NCBI GenBank assembly: GCA_009776965.1
Contig: WRMU01000047.1
Location: 1-5,436 of the forward strand
DNA length: 5,436 nt
From: Microgenomates group bacterium
Lineage (GTDB): Bacteria; Patescibacteriota; Microgenomatia; UBA1400; PJMF01
Direction: 5' to 3'
In this document: positions 1-5,436 of the stretch, piece after piece
How the letters are laid out: each line of letters starts with the position of its first letter
How positions within the stretch are numbered: position 1 is the first letter of the stretch
Translations under genes and position numbers: made by a program
Notes under the pieces: model-generated
What the model was told of the DNA's origin: nothing
Seen by the model: the letters and a program-made list of their open reading frames with translations, nothing else
The model's database searches: none

Positions 1-1002
1 TCCATTGTGATTAGGCATAGCTGCTAGGGAACCTTTGACATTAGTCCAGTTATATCCTGCTCCGTCAATCATGGTGGTGCTGGTAAAAGATTTGTTGGAA
101 TAGTGAATTGAGCAGCAATTGTTATTAATACCGGTGGTACAAGTTACGCCGCAGGTATTTTTGGCTCCTTGGTTAGAAGCAGATATGATAGCCACTGAGC
201 CGGTATGCCCAGAGATGAAGGAGGAACCACCAGACCCAGACCCCCAAACTGACCCAGCTCCTCCGCCATAATAGCCACCACCTCCACCGCCACCGCAATC
301 AATGAGCGAATCTAAGCTGGAGGACGCTCCAACTCCAAATATTCCGGAAGGATCTGACGCACATTGAGGGTTGAAGGCGTACGAAGTTCCTCCAGCTGTC
401 TGGGTTGCTCCAAGAGGCACGCAAGAATTGCCGTTGACCTCGCCATTGTATCCAGTTAGTCCCCCAGAGTGGCCTCTAGTAGGAACTGAGTCAACTCCCC
501 CACCACCGCCCGCCACCATTATTCTGGAGCGAAGCGAGGCAGTGTTGTTCCAAGTTCCCGACGTAGTTCTTACATCCGTTGCCCCGCCGCCATTAGCGCA
601 ACTCTGAGAGCCTCCTACAGGAGTAGAATCTCCTCCTCCCCCTCCATTAAAACTCAATTCACCTAAAGTCCACGCTCCAGCCTGACCTACATAAACATAG
701 ATGGTTTCGCTGTTGGCAAAAGCCATTTCTCCTCTGGTGTATCCCCCGAGGGCATTACCGGTTCCGCTAGCCCCCCACAGCTCGATTCTATAGGCATGGG
801 CCACTGGAGCAATAAAGGTTTCGCTGGCTCCAGTATAAGCAAAAGTATAAGTAGTTTGGCCTTGGGCATTGGTGCCGGTGGTATAAGCGGCTGCGGGCTG
901 AGGACGAGCAAAGAGAATTGCTAAAAAAACCACGGAGAAACAGAACCTTATTCTGGGGAGATTTTTGCGGAGGCCACTGGATTGGAGTGGAGTGATGTTC
1001 AT
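1..1002 (-). CDS. Secreted glycine-rich protein with ALK/LTK-type glycine-rich domain, N-terminal 334 residues (3' end outside window)
   Basis: I translated this frame by hand: it is open from an ATG at 1002 to the window edge. Residues 1-39 form a signal peptide: basic stretch RKNLPRIR (12-19), hydrophobic core FCFSVVFLAILFA (20-32), likely cleavage after PAAA (39). The mature part follows the bacterial glycine-rich family related to the ALK/LTK receptor domain (PF12810): TYTFAYTGASETFIAP (51-66), YRIELWGASG (71-80), GGYTRGEM (86-93), IYVYVGQAG (101-109), NGGGATDVR (137-145), RIMVAGGGGG (160-169), GGGGGGGYYGGGAGS (237-251), GGSSFISGHTG (258-268) and TTMIDGAG (309-316). Eight mature-part cysteines suggest disulfides outside the cytoplasm. 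Homologues are exported, but their ligand is unknown. The start is uncertain: there is no Shine-Dalgarno or close -10 before 1002, and the frame stays open back to a TAG at 1135-1137, with in-frame ATG at 1059 and GTG at 1131. I chose 1002 because it gives the most normal signal peptide. Family call is from motifs only. Confidence 0.86.
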   Translation of the reverse strand, partial: MNITPLQSSGLRKNLPRIRFCFSVVFLAILFARPQPAAAYTTGTNAQGQTTYTFAYTGASETFIAPVAHAYRIELWGASGTGNALGGYTRGEMAFANSETIYVYVGQAGAWTLGELSFNGGGGGDSTPVGGSQSCANGGGATDVRTTSGTWNNTASLRSRIMVAGGGGGVDSVPTRGHSGGLTGYNGEVNGNSCVPLGATQTAGGTSYAFNPQCASDPSGIFGVGASSSLDSLIDCGGGGGGGYYGGGAGSVWGSGSGGSSFISGHTGSVAIISASNQGAKNTCGVTCTTGINNNCCSIHYSNKSFTSTTMIDGAGYNWTNVKGSLAAMPNHNG

Positions 1003-1025
1003 AAGCTGTTTTCGAGGACTGCCTA

Positions 1026-1192
1026 TTTTCTCAATAAAAAGGCAACTCCTAGGTTGCATAACATATTCAGCTCTTGATTGAAAAGCAGAAGAAGTTTCCA
1101 GAAGTTGCCTCCTCGGCCTTCTACTTTTCACAAGCTATAAAAGCTCGAGCGGTCTGCCAATATGTTATGCAGGTTTTATTATTGAGCGAAAA
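1026..1192. repeat. Long imperfect inverted repeat / structured intergenic element
   Basis: Nested complementary arms span most of the gap between glgX and the glycine-rich gene. Outer arms: 1031-1037 (TCAATAA) with 1179-1185, extended by 1026-1030 with 1188-1192 across a two-base bulge. Middle arms: TGCATAACATATT at 1055-1067 with 1159-1171, 13 of 13 complementary. Inner arms: 1079-1091 with 1118-1130, 12 of 13, extended by 1074-1076 and 1069-1071 pairing with 1131-1133 and 1134-1136. The arms differ by insertions: a small hairpin (1042-1057) in one, and about 22 bases including GCTCGAGC (1137-1158) in the other. The apical loop (1092-1117) carries AGGAGG in the gene direction. About 40 pairs by hand count is more than I would expect by chance. 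It may be a structured leader RNA, an independent RNA or a palindromic mobile repeat. There is no obvious target-site duplication. Confidence 0.6.
1036..1057 (-). terminator. Short terminator-like hairpin before the glycine-rich gene
   Basis: Read in the gene direction, GCAAC-CTAGGA-GTTGC is a 5-bp stem with a 6-base loop, followed by C and five T residues. The shape is that of an intrinsic terminator, but the stem is short and would be weak alone. It sits after glgX and 34 bases before the ATG at 1002, so it could end glgX transcripts or attenuate the next gene. Its 5' stem overlaps the middle arm of the larger inverted repeat, and its 3' stem can pair instead with 1103-1110. Confidence 0.35.
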
Positions 1193-1229
1193 GTAAAAAA
1201 ATGCAAGGGGAAAGAGACGTGAACTGGAG

Positions 1230-3173
1230 TTAACTGATCAAAACCTTAACGCTTTGGGGGGCAATAAAGATGGTGGCGTCGAGGAGCGGCTCGGCTGAGT
1301 CATATTCGATGATATCGAAAGGATGGGCGTTATTAGTGTCGATGATCTGGCGATAGTTCAATTCTGGGTCAATGGAGAGCCATTTGGGCTCGGTGTTAAA
1401 ATTAATAATGATGAGCAGATGGGAGTCGGACTCGTAATTGACAATCAGGGACAAGAGGCCATGGTCGATATCCTGAGAAATGCTGGCGATAGCGGGGAGG
1501 CTGCGGCGCAGCAAAATGAGTTTTTGGACAAACTCGTAAAGGAAAAAATTGGCTCCGGCTAGATACCAGTTAAAATAGCTGATATCGGTGTCCTGATTAA
1601 AAGCATTGTTGTTGCCGTTTTGGCTGCGAGCGACTTCGTCGCCCATATTGAGCATGACAGCGCCTTTGCTAAGAAGGAGAATAGTAAAAAAGTTTTTGAT
1701 TTTGCGGAAGCGCAGGGCATTAACGTCTTCCATGCTAGTAGCCCCTTCAGCACCAGAGTTATGAGAAAAATTGTCGTCCGTGCCGTCTTGGTTGCCATAG
1801 CTATTGGCTTCGTTATGCTTATGATTAAAACTGACTAGATCCCAAAGGGTGAAGCCGTCGTGGCAGGTGACAAAATTGAGGCTATTGCCGTCGGGATTGG
1901 CAAAGTTGAGGAGAAATTGGTCGGGCTGGTTAATTTCGCTTAAGTTGAGAAGCTTGCGAGTGTCGTCGCGGAAACGATCGTTCCAAACAAGCCAACGATC
2001 GGGATCAAAACTGGGCGCAAAATTGTGGCCAACTGCACTCCAAGGTTCAGCGATAAGATAGCAACTTTTAAGAATATTGCTGCGCTCAATTTTATGAAGG
2101 AGGTTGGATTGTCCGGAGAGATTACCGTCTTTATCATAAAAAAAGGCTCCGGCCAAATCAAAGCGAAAACCGTCGATATGACACTCGCTGGCAAAATATT
2201 CGAGAGAGTCGAGAATGAGGCGGGTGACGGGAGGATTGTTAACATTAAAAGTATTGCCACAACCGGTATAGTCGAGATAAAAGCGTTTATCGGATTGATA
2301 ATTAAGATAGTATTCATGATTGTCGATGCCACGATAGGAGAGATGGGGGCCGCCATGATCGCCTTCGGTGGTATGGTTAAAAACGACATCCATGATGACA
2401 GCGATGTTTTGGGAGTGGCAGGCACGAACAAACTCCTTAAACTCGCGCAGATGGGAGGCGGGATCGGCGGGATCGGAAAAATAACTATTCTCGAGGGCGA
2501 AAAAAGAGAGAGTGGAATAGCCCCAGTAGTTGACGAGTTGCTGGCCCCATTGAGTGGTCTGCCATTGATCGTCGTCGAAAGTATGAACCGGAAGAAGTTC
2601 GATGGCATTAATGCCTAAATCTTGGAGATAGGGCAGTTTTTCCTTAAGGCGAGGGAAAAAACCGAGAGTGTCTAGATCGGCGGTGGGGGAAGCGGTAAAA
2701 CCCTTGGGATGGAGCTCGTAGATAATGAGATCCTGAGGGTGATGAAGGGGTTTGGCGGTGCCCTGCCAATCGAAATCTTCATGGGGGACAACAATGGAGC
2801 GCAGAGAAGTGAGAAGGCTGTCGTTGTTGTCACCACAATCTTCGCGGCGATAGAAGGTCCGATCCAGACCGCGGCTATAGGGGTCGAAAAGAACTTTGCG
2901 GGGATCGAACTTATGGCCGTAGCCGCTGGGGCCATTGAGGCGATAGGCATAGCGAGTTTGGGGAGGGAGATGGTGAACTAAAATATGCCAGACGTCGCCA
3001 GTTTTGTTTCTTTTGGGATGGAGATTGATGGTTTGGGAGGGGTGGGGTTGGTGGGGGGCAAAAAGGAGGAGTTGGACTTTTTTGGCGTGGCGGGAGAAAA
3101 GGGCGAAGTTGACACCGTCGTCAACGACGGTGGCACCGAGGAAGCGGTGATCTCCGGGGGCAGTTTTTATCAC
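1230..3173 (-). CDS. glgX: Glycogen debranching enzyme, GH13 isoamylase/GlgX type
   Basis: This 647-residue enzyme should hydrolyse alpha-1,6 branch points in glycogen or limit dextrin, in the cytoplasm; no signal peptide is visible. Residues about 10-100 match the N-terminal CBM48/isoamylase domain (LGATVVDDGVNFALFS, 12-27). The GH13 barrel follows with YELHPKGFT (152-160), region I DVVFNH (262-267), region II GFRFDLA (335-341; nucleophile Asp339), region III AEPW (375-378; acid/base Glu376) and region IV TCHDG (436-440; His438, Asp439). All three catalytic acids are present, as is the debranching-family stretch NQDGTDDNFSHNSGAEG (461-477). A short beta domain ends the protein. Length is close to that of E. 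coli GlgX (657), so it looks complete. The start is GTG, directly after an in-frame TAA and six bases below a -10 hexamer, implying a leaderless transcript. Subfamily (GlgX, TreX or isoamylase) and chain-length preference cannot be settled from motifs. No other glycogen gene is in the window. Confidence 0.93.
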   Translation of the reverse strand: MIKTAPGDHRFLGATVVDDGVNFALFSRHAKKVQLLLFAPHQPHPSQTINLHPKRNKTGDVWHILVHHLPPQTRYAYRLNGPSGYGHKFDPRKVLFDPYSRGLDRTFYRREDCGDNNDSLLTSLRSIVVPHEDFDWQGTAKPLHHPQDLIIYELHPKGFTASPTADLDTLGFFPRLKEKLPYLQDLGINAIELLPVHTFDDDQWQTTQWGQQLVNYWGYSTLSFFALENSYFSDPADPASHLREFKEFVRACHSQNIAVIMDVVFNHTTEGDHGGPHLSYRGIDNHEYYLNYQSDKRFYLDYTGCGNTFNVNNPPVTRLILDSLEYFASECHIDGFRFDLAGAFFYDKDGNLSGQSNLLHKIERSNILKSCYLIAEPWSAVGHNFAPSFDPDRWLVWNDRFRDDTRKLLNLSEINQPDQFLLNFANPDGNSLNFVTCHDGFTLWDLVSFNHKHNEANSYGNQDGTDDNFSHNSGAEGATSMEDVNALRFRKIKNFFTILLLSKGAVMLNMGDEVARSQNGNNNAFNQDTDISYFNWYLAGANFFLYEFVQKLILLRRSLPAIASISQDIDHGLLSLIVNYESDSHLLIIINFNTEPKWLSIDPELNYRQIIDTNNAHPFDIIEYDSAEPLLDATIFIAPQSVKVLIS

Positions 3174-3188
3174 TTATATATTTTAACA
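3171..3188 (-). promoter_or_regulatory. Extended -10 promoter, leaderless start of glgX
   Basis: In the gene direction TG-T-TAAAAT (3188 down to 3180) matches the extended -10 consensus TGnTATAAT with one hexamer mismatch. Six bases (ATATAA) separate it from the GTG at 3173, so the expected transcription start is the first base of the start codon. No good -35 box is seen at 16-18 bases; that region lies in the inverted repeat at 3194-3232. The motif and spacing match those before the DUF4012 gene, which raises confidence in both. Confidence 0.6.
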
Positions 3189-3193
3189 TAATT

Positions 3194-3232
3194 AGAGAAT
3201 TGTTTTGATAATTTATCTCGAAACAATTCTCT
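3194..3232. repeat. Perfect 12-bp inverted repeat, operator or terminator candidate
   Basis: AGAGAATTGTTT (3194-3205) is exactly complementary in reverse to 3221-3232, with a 15-base spacer that contains a further GATAA/TTATC dyad. It begins four bases after the DUF4012 stop codon and ends six bases upstream of the glgX extended -10 element. As RNA it could form a terminator-like hairpin for the DUF4012 transcript, but the following sequence (AATTATGTT) is a poor U-tract. As DNA it covers the -35 position of the glgX promoter, where a dimeric repressor or activator could bind. The symmetry is certain; its role is not. Confidence 0.55.
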
Positions 3233-3236
3233 TTAA

Positions 3237-5249
3237 TTAATTAAACGTGGTAGTAAAAAGAGTGTCCTTGGAGACGTCGAGTTCCTCCTCGCCGCCATTG
3301 ACGTTGAGGAGATGGCGGACGGAGTCAACGCCACCCTGTTTCCAGATTTGGAGGCGATAAGTATCGGGGTCGGAATAGGGAATGGTGTACTCAAGAATGA
3401 CTCGAGCGGTTTTTTCGGGGTCGAGGGAGAAAAAACCATCAATGACCGTGAAGCCTTTTTCGCTATAGATTTCGGGCTGGGATTTATACCCCTGAGCAGA
3501 AATAAGTTCGGCTCCGGCGGGGAGATAGAGGCGCTGCCAGTTGTTATTAGTGCCGTTAAGGCAGAGCAGGCCAGCTTCGAGATTACAGTTGTCGCCGGGG
3601 CGAGAATTGACATAAGTGAGGGTGAGTTTTTTGGTGAGGGTGAAGGTGGTGAGGTCTGGTTCTTCAATTTCTTGGAGGGCGGAGGAGCTGATAAAAAGAT
3701 TAGATTTGGCACCGCCGAGATTAGCATCGACCACGGCGAGGAAGTCGGTGTTGGGGGTGGTGGGGAGAGCGAGGCGGCCAGCGACGCCGATGGTTTCGAC
3801 GGCTTCTTGGAACCTCTCCTCGGGGAAATAGGCTTGGATATGGCGACCTTCGAGGTTGGAAAGAACAACACTAAAGAGCGGGGCGAGCTGCTCTTTGGGG
3901 GCTTCATAGACTTTCTGGAGGATGGCTTTCATCATGGGACCGAGAATGCCTTTGCGATCAGTCTTAATATAGTTAACCGGACGAGTGATAATTTCGGAAA
4001 GAGCAACAACTACCTGAGGCGCGTCGGTGTATTTGGCGTCGGGCTCGGTGGTGAAAGTGCCGTAGCCGGCGACTTCAACGGGGCCAAGAACATCAATGAG
4101 GTCGGTGAGGACTTTGGTGTCGAGAGCGATGACGCCGTCGAGGTTTTTGGGTTCGCTAGGTATGGAGAGGTAGTGTTCCATAAAAAGCTCCATAGAGGCT
4201 TGGAAATCGGGGTCGATATTCATATCGCGCAAGTTCCAGTATCTTTCGGTGATGAGATACTTACCAAGTTTTTCGGGAATAGGGATGCGCTGATTAAACT
4301 TCCGATCTAATTCGTAGATGTCGTCGGAGAAAGCAGGAGTGATTTTGCCGTCTTGGACGGTGATGATGGAATAGGCAGTGAGAAAACCGCCGGTGGGGCG
4401 GAGTTCATTGTCGTTTTGGAAAAGAACAAGGTAGGTTTTGTCTTGGCCATTAGCGCCCATCATCTCGGGGAGGAGGTCGATGACGGGGCGATACTGGGCG
4501 AAAGTGAGGAGAGTAGCGTCGGCAAGAGAGAGGTTGGCTTCGAGGAGTTCGCGAATGGGCAACTGGGCATATTTTTTGATCCGTTTGGAGAAAAGGCTCA
4601 TAAACTTGACGGCAAAATAGTCATTAAATTGATCGGGGTATTTGGAGGCATCAATTTGTTCGATGCCGAGCTGGAGCTGCTCTAATTCGGAGCCAATGGC
4701 ATCGAGTTGCGGGCCCATCTCGCCGAGAGTTTCGAGAATGTTTTTGATTCTGTCTTCGGTGGTGCCGCCGCTAAAACTGCCTTCGCCGGCAAAGCCGAGG
4801 AGGTCGGTATAGGGCATGAGGGCAGAAATGCCTTCCTGAGCCGCAGTTAAGGCATGGTCGAGAGACTCGAGGGCAATTTGGCCATCAGCGATGAAGGCAC
4901 CATAGCGGGGAAGAAACTTGAGGGGGAGGAGCTGATTATAGTGAGCGCGGAATTGGTGGTAATTGGCAGTGACGACAGTTATTTTGTCACTGGCGGTGGG
5001 GATGTTTTGGGCCTTTAATTCGTCGAGCAACTCGGTGGCAGAAGCCATGAGAATGAAGCCGGAGTTTTCCAGACGAGCGGCGACTCGGCCGTAATGATAG
5101 GCAAAAACACTCCCAACAACGATGAGGAACAGAAAGAAAATGCCGAGGCCAAAGAGGAGTTTATGCCACCAGAGGGGCAGAAACTTGCCTCCTGAGGGGA
5201 TGGTGGATTTGTTTTTGGCTCTAGGTTTCTGGGCTTGGCTATTAATCAT
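3237..5249 (-). CDS. Membrane-anchored DUF4012 domain protein
   Basis: This 670-residue protein, counted from the ATG at 5249, has a short basic cytoplasmic N-terminus (KPRAKNK), one membrane segment at about residues 30-52 (LLFGLGIFFLFLIVVGSVFAY), and a large domain predicted to lie outside the cell. The diagnostic DUF4012 core (PF13196) is clear: YLVLFQNDNELRPTGGF (273-289), DDIYELD (309-315), YWNLRDMNIDPDF (337-349) and DGVIALD (371-377). The region before the core is largely helical in appearance, with possible coiled coil near 165-205. The C-terminal third looks beta-rich and holds the only outer-domain cysteines, Cys555 and Cys563, a possible disulfide. Function is unknown; homologues occur in CPR, Chloroflexota and Actinomycetota, sometimes near polysaccharide genes, so a cell-envelope role is inference. 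The ATG at 5249 is preferred over the upstream TTG at 5267 because a perfect -10 hexamer lies between them. It ends 63 bases before the glgX start. Confidence 0.9.
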   Translation of the reverse strand: MINSQAQKPRAKNKSTIPSGGKFLPLWWHKLLFGLGIFFLFLIVVGSVFAYHYGRVAARLENSGFILMASATELLDELKAQNIPTASDKITVVTANYHQFRAHYNQLLPLKFLPRYGAFIADGQIALESLDHALTAAQEGISALMPYTDLLGFAGEGSFSGGTTEDRIKNILETLGEMGPQLDAIGSELEQLQLGIEQIDASKYPDQFNDYFAVKFMSLFSKRIKKYAQLPIRELLEANLSLADATLLTFAQYRPVIDLLPEMMGANGQDKTYLVLFQNDNELRPTGGFLTAYSIITVQDGKITPAFSDDIYELDRKFNQRIPIPEKLGKYLITERYWNLRDMNIDPDFQASMELFMEHYLSIPSEPKNLDGVIALDTKVLTDLIDVLGPVEVAGYGTFTTEPDAKYTDAPQVVVALSEIITRPVNYIKTDRKGILGPMMKAILQKVYEAPKEQLAPLFSVVLSNLEGRHIQAYFPEERFQEAVETIGVAGRLALPTTPNTDFLAVVDANLGGAKSNLFISSSALQEIEEPDLTTFTLTKKLTLTYVNSRPGDNCNLEAGLLCLNGTNNNWQRLYLPAGAELISAQGYKSQPEIYSEKGFTVIDGFFSLDPEKTARVILEYTIPYSDPDTYRLQIWKQGGVDSVRHLLNVNGGEEELDVSKDTLFTTTFN

Positions 5250-5264
5250 GGAAGTATTATAGCA
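5247..5264 (-). promoter_or_regulatory. Extended -10 promoter, leaderless start of the DUF4012 gene
   Basis: In the gene direction TG-C-TATAAT (5264 down to 5256) is a perfect extended -10 element. Six bases (ACTTCC) separate it from the ATG at 5249, which puts the expected transcription start on the A of the ATG. No Shine-Dalgarno could fit in such a transcript. The nearest -35-like hexamer, TTGAAA at 5275-5280, is only 13 bases away, too close to be standard. This is the best promoter in the window and fixes the gene start. Confidence 0.75.
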
Positions 5265-5315
5265 CAAAAAGATTTTTCAAGTGATAAAATCGGGCGAAAG
5301 ATGAGGGTCGTTCCC

Positions 5316-5436
5316 CTAAATCCCATCAATCGAACTAAGAGTAAAGGTAATATTACCAGTATAAGTACCAGCACTATGAGGCTCAATAGCATAAGCCCCC
5401 ACACAGAACTTATACTCATCCCCAACCCCAGAAAGA
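5316..5436 (-). CDS. C-terminal end of an unidentified, probably secreted protein (5' part outside window)
   Basis: An open frame enters from the right edge and ends at a TAG (5316-5318), giving 39 residues: it reads LSGVGDEYKFCVGAYAIEP (1-19), then HSAGTYTGNITFTLSSIDGI (20-39). It is too short for family assignment. The alternating pattern in AGTYTGNITFTLSS is typical of the last beta strand of Ig-like or pilin-like secreted domains, as in surface proteins that stop shortly after such a strand. It may be a surface protein like the glycine-rich one downstream. Its coding strand is rich in G and T, opposite to the C-rich coding strands of the DUF4012 and glgX genes. The stop lies 66 bases before the DUF4012 ATG, and I see no convincing terminator between them. 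The other two minus-strand frames contain stops or lack protein-like composition. Confidence 0.6.
   Translation of the reverse strand, partial: LSGVGDEYKFCVGAYAIEPHSAGTYTGNITFTLSSIDGI

Noticed and set aside
371..607. 78-codon + strand proline-rich frame
   Set aside because: The prolines are the complement of glycine codons (GGN) in the minus-strand gene.
687..911. 74-codon minus-strand frame in the glycine-rich gene
   Set aside because: It is the alternate frame of the signal-peptide and early domain region. The real frame has a signal peptide and family motifs.
1134..1160. Possible promoter inside the inverted repeat (TTGGCA, 15 bases, TATAGC, gene direction)
   Set aside because: The spacer is short and the -10 hexamer is a poor match. 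It lacks the TGn extension and spacing seen before the other two genes. Kept only as a weak candidate.
1195..1229. T-run (seven T, gene direction) shortly after the glgX stop as an intrinsic terminator
   Set aside because: No stem of useful length precedes it; the only local symmetry is AACT-CC-AGTT, whose 2-base loop is too small.
1003..1229. tRNA or other standard RNA gene in the structured gap
   Set aside because: No T-loop GTTCRA motif, acceptor stem or cloverleaf arrangement fits. The pairing is that of one long hairpin.
1940..2618. Overlapping open frames on both strands inside glgX (minus 1940-2608, plus 2025-2618)
   Set aside because: Both lie within the GH13 barrel, which is conserved in the glgX frame. 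They are low-complexity shadow translations.
3233..3907. Minus-strand 224-codon frame overlapping the DUF4012 gene
   Set aside because: Out of frame within the DUF4012 coding region and composed mainly of Ser, Pro and Lys runs; no motif and no independent start signal.
3312..4310. Long + strand open frame (332 codons) opposite the DUF4012 gene
   Set aside because: It is antisense to a gene with clear family motifs, has a repetitive acidic and glycine-rich composition produced by reading the complementary strand, and no start signal. It is a shadow of the real frame.
5250..5267. N-terminal extension MCYNTS of the DUF4012 protein from TTG at 5267
   Set aside because: The extension overlaps a perfect extended -10 promoter, and an ATG lies at the expected transcription start. 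The six residues have no family support.
5268..5315. Terminator after the right-hand partial gene
   Set aside because: Only a GGG/CCC pairing with a short loop is visible, with no following T-run.

Overview
The window carries four protein-coding genes, all on the minus strand and so transcribed right to left. In transcription order they are: the last 39 codons of an unidentified, probably exported protein (5316-5436); a membrane-anchored DUF4012 protein of 670 residues (3237-5249); a complete GH13 glycogen-debranching enzyme of the GlgX/isoamylase type (1230-3173); and the first 334 codons of a secreted glycine-rich protein (1-1002), which runs off the left edge. I see no tRNA, rRNA, CRISPR array, transposase or phage gene.

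The most informative regulatory signal is shared by the two complete genes. Each start codon is preceded, at exactly six bases, by an extended -10 hexamer: TGC-TATAAT before the DUF4012 ATG and TGT-TAAAAT before the glgX GTG. Transcription should therefore begin at or within a base of the start codon, which implies leaderless mRNAs. It also moves the DUF4012 start from a TTG at 5267 to the ATG at 5249. A perfect 12-bp inverted repeat fills the short gap between these genes and overlaps the -35 region of the glgX promoter. It could be an operator or a terminator.

The 227-base gap between glgX and the glycine-rich gene holds a large imperfect inverted repeat (about 1026-1192). By hand it can pair over roughly 40 base pairs. 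It carries an AGGAGG motif in its apical loop, a small terminator-like hairpin at its downstream end, and an 8-base segment that could pair alternatively with that hairpin. It is the least explained part of the window. It could be a structured leader or attenuator for the secreted protein, an independent RNA, or a palindromic mobile repeat.

Organism: the ALK/LTK-type glycine-rich exported protein, the DUF4012 protein with the FQNDNELRPTGGF signature, leaderless genes and spare intergenic spacing would suit a Patescibacteria (CPR) genome. Chloroflexota or Actinomycetota are not excluded. This is inference from gene content, not from a marker gene. The stop codons seen are TAA, TAA and TAG, with no in-frame TGA, so the genetic code is not decided here.

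Three of the four products look exported or membrane-bound, so the neighbourhood reads as a cell-surface region. GlgX is the only enzyme with an obvious cytoplasmic role, in storage-glucan breakdown. No operon logic linking GlgX to the surface proteins is visible, and each complete gene appears to have its own promoter.
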